16,740 bases of DNA from DATJHM01 sp035493895 (GTDB taxonomy: Bacteria > Chloroflexota > Ktedonobacteria > Ktedonobacterales > Ktedonobacteraceae). Made by a program: the position numbers and the translations under genes. Shown here one piece after another: positions 1 to 6,314 of this stretch (within the stretch, counting starts at the first letter, position 1; each line of letters opens with the position of its first letter). The stretch is from assembly GCA_035493895.1 (NCBI GenBank), contig DATJHM010000284.1, positions 1 to 16,740 of the forward strand, read 5' to 3'. The notes under the pieces were generated by a model. That model had not been told where the DNA came from. It saw only the letters and a list, made by a program, of their open reading frames with translations, and ran no database searches.

Positions 1-247
1 TGTACAAAGTCGGGGCCAATGATAGACACTTCAGAATAATTGCCCGCATGGAAGAATTCTTGTTGCTGGCGCACCATCCCCAGAGCGCGTCATAAAAAGG
101 CATAATCGTTCCACCGGGATAGCCATAGATCAATTGCACGCCCTCGCGCTGCAACGCTTCACAAAGAATGTGGCTTCCTGCGAGCGAGTAGCGCTCGTCC
201 AGTCCTGCGGTTGATGGGCTTGTGATCACCCTGGTTGTGTTTGACAT
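1..247 (-). pseudogene. ilvB: Acetolactate synthase large subunit, broken by internal deletion (partial at window edge)
   Basis: Reading leftwards from ATG at 247-245, the frame encodes the N-terminus of a thiamine-diphosphate acetolactate synthase, the first enzyme of branched-chain amino acid synthesis. The match includes GSHILCEALQREGVQLIYGY followed by PGGTIMPFYDAL. A strong Shine-Dalgarno AGGAGG lies at about 252-257. At about 80-88 the family match stops. From there to the window edge a different frame (+2) encodes ALGMVRQQQEFFHAGNYSEV and then a PDFV motif, which belongs to the C-terminal cofactor-binding part of the same family, some 430 residues further on in an intact protein. The sequence therefore looks like a roughly 1.3 kb internal deletion that also shifts the frame. 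The junction sits in GCGCTCTGG, which could serve both sides as microhomology. A chimeric assembly is the alternative. Confidence 0.8.
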
Positions 248-277
248 AATTCCTCCTGATAACATGAAACAATAAAA

Positions 278-309
278 AAAGAGGGTCTCCGCGAAGGGAG
301 ACCCTCTTT
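278..309 (-). terminator. Intrinsic terminator/attenuator before ilvB
   Basis: On the minus strand there is a perfect 10-bp stem (297-306 with 281-290), extendable with A-T pairs to 13 bp. It has a 6-nt loop CTTCGC and is followed by a T tract (274-280). It lies about 30 nt upstream of the ilvB start and downstream of the Leu/Val-rich leader ORF, the usual place for a transcription attenuator. The segment CTCCCT (minus strand, 300-295) at the top of the 5' arm is complementary to AGGGAG (360-355) at the end of the leader ORF, so a weak competing antiterminator is possible. Confidence 0.75.
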
Positions 310-349
310 CAGTGATCTGCGTTGTCCTGGTTGCTTTTGTTGCTTCCGG

Positions 350-511
350 TCAACCTCCCTGTACTGCGGTACATGCTCGTGATGTTGCCAGCCCTACCAG
401 ACCATTCAGCTTTACAAGTCCGGTAAGGCAGCGAACGAGGACGAGGCATACGAGGACGGGAAGGAGAAGCACGCCAAGAAGGACAGGCACAAAAAAAGAA
501 ACCGGCGTCAT
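350..511 (-). CDS. Candidate Leu/Val-rich leader peptide of ilvB (53 aa)
   Basis: This short frame starts at ATG 511-509 and ends at TGA 352-350. Residues 8-42 are dominated by leucine and valine (about 22 of 35), including VPVLLGVLLLPVLVCLVLV. That resembles the regulatory peptides of ilvB and ilvG operons in enterobacteria, where a ribosome stalling at branched-chain codons prevents terminator formation. The frame is also open upstream to an ATG at 643-641, preceded at 12 nt by GAGGAG, giving a 97-residue version. The start inside the 498-523 hairpin lacks a clear Shine-Dalgarno. The stop codon is about 40 nt before the 278-309 terminator. The opposite strand in register gives an acidic/basic stretch but has no start codon. 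Translation is inferred from composition and position only. Confidence 0.45.
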   Translation of the reverse strand: MTPVSFFVPVLLGVLLLPVLVCLVLVRCLTGLVKLNGLVGLATSRACTAVQGG

Positions 512-523
512 GACACCGGTTTC
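498..523 (-). terminator. Second T-tailed hairpin in the ilvB leader
   Basis: GAAACCGG (498-505) pairs with CCGGTTTC (516-523), with further inner pairs and one C/A mismatch. On the minus strand it is followed directly by seven T residues (497-491). It is shaped as an intrinsic terminator for leftward transcription. Because it overlaps the start of the Leu/Val-rich frame, it could be a first attenuator or the end of an upstream transcript. Confidence 0.55.
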
Positions 524-665
524 TGTAGCACTGCAATTCTTTGTGGGAGTGGCCGAGCCTGCATTGATCTCAGAGCAAGCAAAAGGCATAGGGATAGCGC
601 GAGATTGCTCTCTGCTTATTATTGCTCGCATATCCCCAGACATAGTTTCTGTGCACTCCTCAATG

Positions 666-695
666 ATATTTCTTTATAACTCTCAGGATAGTCAA
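666..695 (-). promoter_or_regulatory. Candidate promoter of the ilvB leader
   Basis: On the minus strand, TTGACT (695-690) is separated by 18 nt from AAATAT (671-666). Transcription would start near 659, shortly before the 643 ATG. The -10 box is a modest match. Its main support is its position before the leader and the hairpins. Confidence 0.3.
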
Positions 696-787
696 TCTGT
701 GCTGATTTGTCAACCCCTTTGTATTCTACTATTCTACGTCCCTCGCTAACCCGTACCTGCCATGGTTTCAGATACTAAACGCAAAAG

Positions 788-1021
788 CTACTCACTCTCC
801 TTCTTCATCTGCTCAAAATACTCCTGAATATATTTCCCGGCCTCTTTGCTGTAATGGTTGACGAAAATCAGGCCAAAGACCATGGCCCGCTCGTGCGGCC
901 ATTCAGCGGTCCCTCGTCCCAGGCTCCAGAGATCGCGGCAGATAGCGTCGCTTTTCCCATCCTTCGAGACTTTCGGGTAAACTAAAAAGCCTGTATTTGT
1001 TCCCTCTCTCCCTATGGTAAT
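788..1021 (-). pseudogene. Unrecognised protein remnant, C-terminal part, no start codon
   Basis: The minus-strand frame is open from just after a TAA (1024-1022) to TAG (790-788), giving 77 codons. Its composition is convincingly protein-like, for example DAICRDLWSLGRGTAEWPHE and then FVNHYSKEAGKYIQEYFEQM near the end. There is no ATG, GTG or TTG at a sensible place before the protein-like part; the first Met lies only 31 residues from the stop. No ribosome-binding site is apparent. I do not recognise the family. It looks like the C-terminal tail of a gene whose front was lost, lying next to the deleted ilvB and so possibly part of the same decayed region. Confidence 0.4.
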
Positions 1022-1082
1022 TTATGGTCATTAGTGTATGCTTGTGATTAAACTATTTTTTTGATGAAAAGGTAGAGTTATC

Positions 1083-2432
1083 ATGAGTGAGTATCTGGTA
1101 AACGAGACAGCTCCAGGAGGGGTTGTCAAGGATCATCAGCACGAGACATTTCTTGGCATACCACGGAACCTGCTCTTGAGATATCTTGCGATCATCGTGT
1201 TTATGGTGGGTGATGGTCTGGAGTCAGGCTGGCTTTCACCTTATATCATGAAACTCGGTTTTACGGAACAGCAGGCGGCACTCATTTTCACCATGTACGG
1301 CGTCACTCTCGCCATTGCATCCTGGTTTTCGGGTACGCTAGCAGGTATCTGGGGACCACGGCGTACCATGCTGACAGGCTTCGTAATCTGGATCGTCTTT
1401 GATATCGGGTTTATCACACTGGGCGTTATGCCACACAATTATCCATTCATGATGCTCATGTATAGCTTGCGCGGTTTGGGATATCCACTCTTCGCGTATG
1501 GTTTCCTCGTTTGGATTACCTATGTCACGCCAGCAAACAGATTAGGTACGGCTGTCGGCTGGTTCTGGTTTTTCTTTGTGGGGGGATTACTCGTGCTTGG
1601 CCCCTACTATTCCAGCTTCACCCTGCCCCGTATCGGGTCGATAGCGACCCTGTGGACAGCGCTAGCATGGGTCGTGGTGGGGGGTATCCTGGGCGTAGCA
1701 TTAACGCAAGGAAGACCCACGCGGGTTGCCAAAATCTCCGAGACAACGGTTGACAACAAAAAAAACGTGACACGAGTAAGTTTGCTGAGAGACGCCTCTA
1801 TTGTCATACACAATCCGAAGATAGCAATCGGCGGTATTGTACGTATAATCGACAGCACATCATCATGTGGCTTGCTCGTCTCCTTCCCCATCTACTTCAC
1901 CAGCAAAAGCGTCGGATTTACGCTGACCCAATGGTTACAATTACTGGGAGCCATGTTTCTGACTAACAGCATCTGGAATCTCTTGTGGGGAATATTGGGA
2001 GATCGGCTGGGCTGGCGCAATACCGTCCTCTGGTTTGGTGGGGTCGGCTGTGCGCTCTCTTTGCTCCTGGTCTATTATGTACCAACGCTATTCGGGCCCA
2101 ATTATCTGTTCACCCTGGGAGCAATGATCTGCTACGGCATTGCGCTGGCGGCCTATACACCGCTTTCGGCTTTGATGCCTTCAATGGCACCAGAGAATAA
2201 AGGAGGGGCAATGGCGATACTCAACCTGGGAGCAGGTCTGGCCTGGTTCGTTGGCCCCGCACTGGTAGCCATCTTCGAGCCCAGTATTCAGATTGTCGGA
2301 TTGATCTGGCTCTTCGCCATCTTACATGTGATCGGGGCGATCATGACGCACTTTCTGAAACTTCCCGAAGAGATAAAGCAGAAAGCAAGGGCAATTGTAC
2401 CAGCCTCACCTGTCAATACGAGCATTAGATGA
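1083..2432 (+). CDS. MFS permease, polyol (ribitol/arabinitol) transporter-like
   Basis: This 449-residue integral membrane protein has the alternating hydrophobic segments expected for 12 transmembrane helices. Major-facilitator signatures occur in both halves: GTLAGIWGPRRTM after helix 2 and GILGDRLGWRN in the second half. The N-terminal half (GDGLESGWLSPYI, LGFTEQQAALIFTMYG, then SLRGLGYPLFAYGFLVW) resembles the RbtT/DalT polyol permeases, proton symporters for sugar alcohols at the cytoplasmic membrane. The substrate is inferred from this resemblance only, since no polyol dehydrogenase or kinase gene is next to it. The start ATG has a weak GGTAGAG upstream. The gene stands alone, with a divergent remnant to the left and a convergent gene to the right. 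Confidence 0.75.
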   Translation: MSEYLVNETAPGGVVKDHQHETFLGIPRNLLLRYLAIIVFMVGDGLESGWLSPYIMKLGFTEQQAALIFTMYGVTLAIASWFSGTLAGIWGPRRTMLTGFVIWIVFDIGFITLGVMPHNYPFMMLMYSLRGLGYPLFAYGFLVWITYVTPANRLGTAVGWFWFFFVGGLLVLGPYYSSFTLPRIGSIATLWTALAWVVVGGILGVALTQGRPTRVAKISETTVDNKKNVTRVSLLRDASIVIHNPKIAIGGIVRIIDSTSSCGLLVSFPIYFTSKSVGFTLTQWLQLLGAMFLTNSIWNLLWGILGDRLGWRNTVLWFGGVGCALSLLLVYYVPTLFGPNYLFTLGAMICYGIALAAYTPLSALMPSMAPENKGGAMAILNLGAGLAWFVGPALVAIFEPSIQIVGLIWLFAILHVIGAIMTHFLKLPEEIKQKARAIVPASPVNTSIR

Positions 2433-2556
2433 GGTGGTTTTGTGATAATTAGTTGCTATTTGGTTGCTAAGTCAAGAGTATGTTTTTGCTACGTGCAAAT
2501 TATGACTTCCTGGTTCCTGGCCCACTCTTGCAGGATCTGAAATTGCTCAGGCGAAA

Positions 2557-2588
2557 GAGGGCCGGAGATCTGTTCGACTCCAGCCCTC
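2557..2588. terminator. Bidirectional hairpin between converging genes
   Basis: GAGGGCCGGAG (2557-2567) pairs with CTCCAGCCCTC (2578-2588), with one mismatch and a 10-nt loop. It lies about 20 nt after the stop of the leftward Pat-like gene and about 125 nt after the permease stop. The T tract is short on both sides (TTT on the minus strand, TCTCTTCTC on the plus strand), so termination efficiency is uncertain. Confidence 0.5.
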
Positions 2589-2607
2589 TCTCTTCTCGCT
2601 ACAACCA

Positions 2608-5370
2608 TTACAACGTTCGTTCGGCTCTCATCACATTATCGTCGGGCGAATACCGCACACGGAAGCCGCTTTTCTTGCATACCTCCTGCATTCCACGATT
2701 TTCGGGGGCGATGATGCCTATGAGGCGCTGCAACTTCTCCTCGCGACCAACTCTAATCAGGCGACTGAGCAGCTCGCTTCCCAATCCCTTACGCTGGAAC
2801 TTGTCGGAGACGATGATCGCGAATTCGGCCTCACTGGCCTCGGTGAGCTTGATGAGACGACCAACACCAATAATCTCATGCTGTCCCGTCTCTCGATTAT
2901 AGTATTCGGCCACCAGCGCCATCTGCCGGTCATAATCAATAAAACAAACACCGATCAGCCGTTCGTGCGCGATACGCTGACTCAACTGCAATACGCTCAG
3001 CCAGCGGAAGTACACGCTCTGCTCCGAAAGCGTCTCATGGAACTTGATCATGAGCGTCTCATCCTCAGGGCGAATCGGACGAATGGTAATCGGCGTACCG
3101 TCAGAGAGCGTCCAGGGCTGCACATACTGCTGAGGATACGGACGAATCACCAGGCCGGGCAGTTTCTCATCAACAACCTTCGCATCGTGCAAAACGACCC
3201 GCGCATCCAGGGCTAGCAGTCCCTGCGGAGAAGCCAGCAGTGGGTTAATGTCGATTTCCTTAATCCTGGGCTGCTCTGCCACCAGGTAACTAAAGCGCAC
3301 CAGAAGTTGCTCAAGCGCCGCCAGATCAATCGGCGCGCGTCCACGTATGCCTTGGAGAGCTGTAAAGATGCGCGTCCGCTCCATCATACGCCGTGCCAGC
3401 GTGGTGGTGAGCGGTGGCAACGCCAGCGCACGATCCTGGTAGACTTCCACGAGTTGCCCACCCGAACCAAAGAGGAGCACCGGGCCAAATTGTGGGTCAA
3501 GGCTACTGCCCAGAATCAGCTCATAGCCGTCCAGCGAGACCATCGGCTGAATGGTCACGCCCAGAAAGTGCTCGGCCCCGACCTTCTCACGAACTGCATT
3601 CTCGATGGCATGGTAGGCAGTCCGCACCGCATCTGCTCCGGTGAGATTCAATTGCACGCCGCCCACATCCGTCTTGTGCGTGATCGTCTCCGAGAAGAGC
3701 TTGAGCACGACCGGATAGCCAATCTTCTCAGCAGCGCGAACGGCCTCGTTTTCGCTGGTCGCCACCAATGTCTCGACCGTGGGAATACCATAAGCGGCCA
3801 GGAGTTGTTTGGACTCAAACTCCGTGAGCAATGTACGCTCAGAATGGAGAGCGGTCTGCAATAACGTTTCTACCAGTACACGATCAGGCTCGCCCTGACC
3901 AAGTTCCAGGAAGGGGAGCGGCGTTTCGTAGATACTCTTCAGATTAGAGATGTAGCGCCACATATAATCAAATGCTCGGGCAGCGGCATCTGGATACGCG
4001 AAGGTGGGGATACCGGCCTGACTCAAAATCATCTCACCAGCCGCTACTGTGGTTCCCCCCATCCAGCTGGCGAGCACCGGTTTGCCGGTCTTCGTCGCGT
4101 AGTACTTCAAACGTTCCGCCGTCATCGTGGGATCGGTCATTGCCTGCGGGGTCAGAATGACCAGCAAACCGTCGCTGTTGGGATCTTGCGCGGCAATTTC
4201 AAGTGCCCGCGCATAGCGCTCAGGATCAGCATCTCCGAGAATGTCTACAGGATTATGATGGCTCCAGTGAGGCGGCAACATCTCGTCGAGCGCGGTCATG
4301 GTCTGCTCCGATAATTCGGCGAGCGTGCCCCCGGCACCCACCAGGGCATCTGTCGCGAGCACGCCTGGACCACCAGCGTTCGTCAGGATCGTCAGGCGCG
4401 GCCCTTTGGGACGAGGCTGCGTGGCAAGCACTTCGGCCATCGAGAACAGATCTTCAATGCGATCGACTAACAAGACGCCACAACGGCGACAGGCTGCATC
4501 GAAGACTTCGTGGCTACCCGCCATCGCTCCCGTATGCGAGGTCGCGGCCTGCGCAGCCTGCTGAGTACGGCCAGCTTTGATCACAATAATTGGCTTCGTA
4601 CGCGCTACTTCCCTGGCGGCTGAAAGAAACGAGCGAGCATCGCCGATCGTCTCCATATAGACGATGATACTTGTCGTCTCCTCGTCGCTTCCCAGATAAT
4701 TGATGATGTCGCCCCAGCCGACATCCACCATCGAGCCAAGGGAGACAAAGGCGCTGAAGCCAACATTTTCTTGCAGGCTCCAATCCAGTACTGCTGTACA
4801 CAGAGCACCACTCTGGCTGATGAAGCCAACATGGCCCGGACGCGCCATCGCTCCGGCAAAGGTCGCATTGAGACCGCTCAATGGACTCATCACGCCGAGG
4901 CAGTTCGGTCCGATGATACGCAGTTTGCCCCGTCGCGCCTGCTCTAAAATCTGCTGCTCCATTTCGACGCCAGCTGCGCCCGTTTCCTTGAAGCCTGCGG
5001 AGATGATAATCGCCCCTTTGACGCCTGCCTCCACACACTCGGTAATCAGGCCGGGCACGGTTGGAGCCGGGGTCACAATAACCGCCAGGTCAACCTGTTG
5101 CGGCAAAGCAGCAAGCGAGGGATACGCTTTAATGCCCAGCACGCTGGAGCGCCCGGGATTGATGGGAAAAACCGTCCCACCAAAGGGATTGCTGACCAGA
5201 TTCCAGAGGAGTGTGCGCCCGACGCTCCCGGTTTTTTCTGTGGCCCCGATCACGGCAACACTCTTCGGCTCGAAGATCGCATTCAGGGGATGGTGCCGTT
5301 TGTAGCGAAAAATAGTAGTAGGGGTAGCTCCACTAGAAGGAGATTTTTTGTCTACATGCTGTATGTTCAT
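2608..5370 (-). CDS. ADP-forming acyl-CoA synthetase fused to GNAT acetyltransferase (Pat/PatZ-like)
   Basis: This 920-residue protein has four parts: a CoA-binding Rossmann domain (about 30-165, FEPKSVAVIGATEKTGSVGR), succinyl-CoA-ligase-like domains (about 170-470), an ATP-grasp domain (about 515-735, with THKTDVGGVQL) and a C-terminal GNAT domain (about 760-915, acetyl-CoA loop Q859-RKGLG-S865). This is the architecture of protein lysine acetyltransferases that silence acetyl-CoA synthetase. It contains TSHTGAMAGS with His279, the motif of the phosphorylated histidine in active ADP-forming synthetases; PatZ-type enzymes are reported to lack it. The protein could therefore both make acyl-CoA and acetylate proteins. 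I chose ATG at 5370-5368, with AAAGG and AGGG upstream, because the 38 extra residues of the longer frame (ATG at 5484) look non-coding. The gene is divergent from the hydrogenase operon. Confidence 0.85.
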   Translation of the reverse strand: MNIQHVDKKSPSSGATPTTIFRYKRHHPLNAIFEPKSVAVIGATEKTGSVGRTLLWNLVSNPFGGTVFPINPGRSSVLGIKAYPSLAALPQQVDLAVIVTPAPTVPGLITECVEAGVKGAIIISAGFKETGAAGVEMEQQILEQARRGKLRIIGPNCLGVMSPLSGLNATFAGAMARPGHVGFISQSGALCTAVLDWSLQENVGFSAFVSLGSMVDVGWGDIINYLGSDEETTSIIVYMETIGDARSFLSAAREVARTKPIIVIKAGRTQQAAQAATSHTGAMAGSHEVFDAACRRCGVLLVDRIEDLFSMAEVLATQPRPKGPRLTILTNAGGPGVLATDALVGAGGTLAELSEQTMTALDEMLPPHWSHHNPVDILGDADPERYARALEIAAQDPNSDGLLVILTPQAMTDPTMTAERLKYYATKTGKPVLASWMGGTTVAAGEMILSQAGIPTFAYPDAAARAFDYMWRYISNLKSIYETPLPFLELGQGEPDRVLVETLLQTALHSERTLLTEFESKQLLAAYGIPTVETLVATSENEAVRAAEKIGYPVVLKLFSETITHKTDVGGVQLNLTGADAVRTAYHAIENAVREKVGAEHFLGVTIQPMVSLDGYELILGSSLDPQFGPVLLFGSGGQLVEVYQDRALALPPLTTTLARRMMERTRIFTALQGIRGRAPIDLAALEQLLVRFSYLVAEQPRIKEIDINPLLASPQGLLALDARVVLHDAKVVDEKLPGLVIRPYPQQYVQPWTLSDGTPITIRPIRPEDETLMIKFHETLSEQSVYFRWLSVLQLSQRIAHERLIGVCFIDYDRQMALVAEYYNRETGQHEIIGVGRLIKLTEASEAEFAIIVSDKFQRKGLGSELLSRLIRVGREEKLQRLIGIIAPENRGMQEVCKKSGFRVRYSPDDNVMRAERTL

Positions 5371-5393
5371 AAATCCCTGGTACCTTTCATATG

Positions 5394-5407
5394 TACAAGC
5401 TCTTGTA
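5394..5407. promoter_or_regulatory. Palindrome upstream of the Pat-like gene
   Basis: TACAAG-CT-CTTGTA is a perfect 6+2+6 inverted repeat, 24 bp before the chosen start codon at 5370. It could be an operator or a small hairpin in the 5' leader. No named regulator is implied. Confidence 0.3.
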
Positions 5408-5511
5408 ACACGCTTCTCTCTCTTTTCTCTGCCATAAACATAGGATGAGATATTACTGAGAGTAGCATAACACTGCTGCCTCACAAAGCTATCCCTCTCC
5501 CACGTTTCTCT

Positions 5512-5667
5512 ATCACAGCCACATCACAGAAACGGTCCAATCCTTGCCATCACGAACATTGCGTTGCCCACGCAGACAGATACATTCCACACGCGCTCTC
5601 TACAGGCGCATGAAGGGATCAATCACAATTGTGATCTATTCGTGATTATTTAGTGATATATAGTGAC
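5512..5667. promoter_or_regulatory. Helically phased GTGAT/ATCAC pentamer array between pat-like gene and hox operon
   Basis: GTGAT occurs at 5631, 5642 and 5653, and GTGAC at 5663, with spacings of 11, 11 and 10 bp. In the opposite orientation, ATCAC occurs at 5512, 5523 (11 bp apart), 5549 and 5622. The pair at 5622/5631 forms the perfect 14-bp palindrome ATCACAATTGTGAT. Spacing of about one helical turn places the sites on one DNA face, as for cooperative binding by a regulator. The pentamers lie between divergent genes and could control both. Confidence 0.5.
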
Positions 5668-5691
5668 ATACATGTTATGCCAGAATAAGAT
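5663..5691 (+). promoter_or_regulatory. Candidate hox promoter overlapping the last repeat
   Basis: GTGACA (5663-5668; five of six bases match TTGACA) is separated by 17 bp from TAAGAT (5686-5691; four of six match TATAAT). The -35 box is itself the last GTGAC unit of the phased array. Transcription would start near 5698, about 120 nt before hoxE. Confidence 0.4.
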
Positions 5692-5734
5692 ACTTTTGAG
5701 AGGAAGAAACGGACACTATTCTCTATTCGTGCAT

Positions 5735-5763
5735 TTGACGCGATTGCCTTCAACCAGTAACTC
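5735..5763 (+). promoter_or_regulatory. Second candidate hox promoter
   Basis: TTGACG (5735-5740) is separated by 17 bp from TAACTC (5758-5763). The -35 is good and the -10 weak. It would give a leader of about 50 nt before hoxE. It may be an alternative to the promoter at 5663-5691. Confidence 0.35.
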
Positions 5764-5819
5764 CGCGAGGCAGTGCGCCAGCAAAAAATGGCAGTGAAAT
5801 GCTTTCTTAGGAGATGATA

Positions 5820-6314
5820 ATGATGCAATCGGCCCCTCCCCTCTCAGCAGAAGAAAAGCGATGGCGCATGGTCACGGCGACGATGCGGAAGAATGGCTAT
5901 GCTCCGGATGCGCTTATCGAAACATTGCATACCGTGCAAAACGCCTATGGCTATCTTGATACAACGACGCTGCGCGCAGTTGCCAATGCATTACATGTTC
6001 CACCCAGCCAGGTCTACGGGGTTGCCACCTTCTATCATGCCTTCACGCTCAAACCGGAAGGACGCCATCGCTGTATCCTGTGCCAGGGAACGGCCTGCTA
6101 TATCAAGGGCAGCCAGCCCCTCCTCGAGGCGATCACGAAAACCTACCATATCGAGCCTGGCGAAACGACCGAAGATGGCGAGATCTCGCTGTTGACCGCC
6201 CGCTGTCTGGGATCGTGCAGCCTGGCTCCCGCCGCGATCCTGGACCATGAGGTTGTGGGGAACTTAACACCTGAGCATGTTCTCGACGTGCTAAAAGACT
6301 GGAGAACCGTATGA
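5820..6314 (+). CDS. hoxE: Bidirectional hydrogenase diaphorase subunit HoxE
   Basis: This 164-residue NuoE-type thioredoxin-fold protein carries one [2Fe-2S] cluster. The four ligands are visible as C88-x4-C93 (CQGTAC) and C129-x3-C133 (CLGSC). It passes electrons between the diaphorase and hydrogenase modules of the cytoplasmic NAD-linked enzyme. Start: ATG codons occur at 5814, 5820 and 5823. AGGAG at 5809-5813 touches the first one, so 5820 or 5823 fits ribosome spacing better. The stop overlaps the hoxF start by 4 nt (ATGA). As first gene of the operon it follows the phased-repeat promoter region. Confidence 0.88.
   Translation: MMQSAPPLSAEEKRWRMVTATMRKNGYAPDALIETLHTVQNAYGYLDTTTLRAVANALHVPPSQVYGVATFYHAFTLKPEGRHRCILCQGTACYIKGSQPLLEAITKTYHIEPGETTEDGEISLLTARCLGSCSLAPAAILDHEVVGNLTPEHVLDVLKDWRTV

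Noticed and set aside
278..309. T-box riboswitch before ilvB
   Set aside because: The T-box consensus with GGTGG-ACCGCG is absent; only a hairpin with a T tract and a leader frame are seen.
312..749. Plus-strand 145-codon frame over the ilvB leader
   Set aside because: Arg/Thr-rich low-complexity product, no ribosome-binding site, and it overlaps terminators and leader features of the opposite strand.
4514..5038. 174-codon minus frame inside the Pat-like gene
   Set aside because: Alternate-frame shadow rich in Arg, Ser and Trp; the main frame carries all family motifs.
5622..5667. CRP/FNR binding site
   Set aside because: CRP needs TGTGA-N6-TCACA; here the half-sites are everted (ATCACA-ATTGTGAT) or in direct repeat, so no standard site fits.
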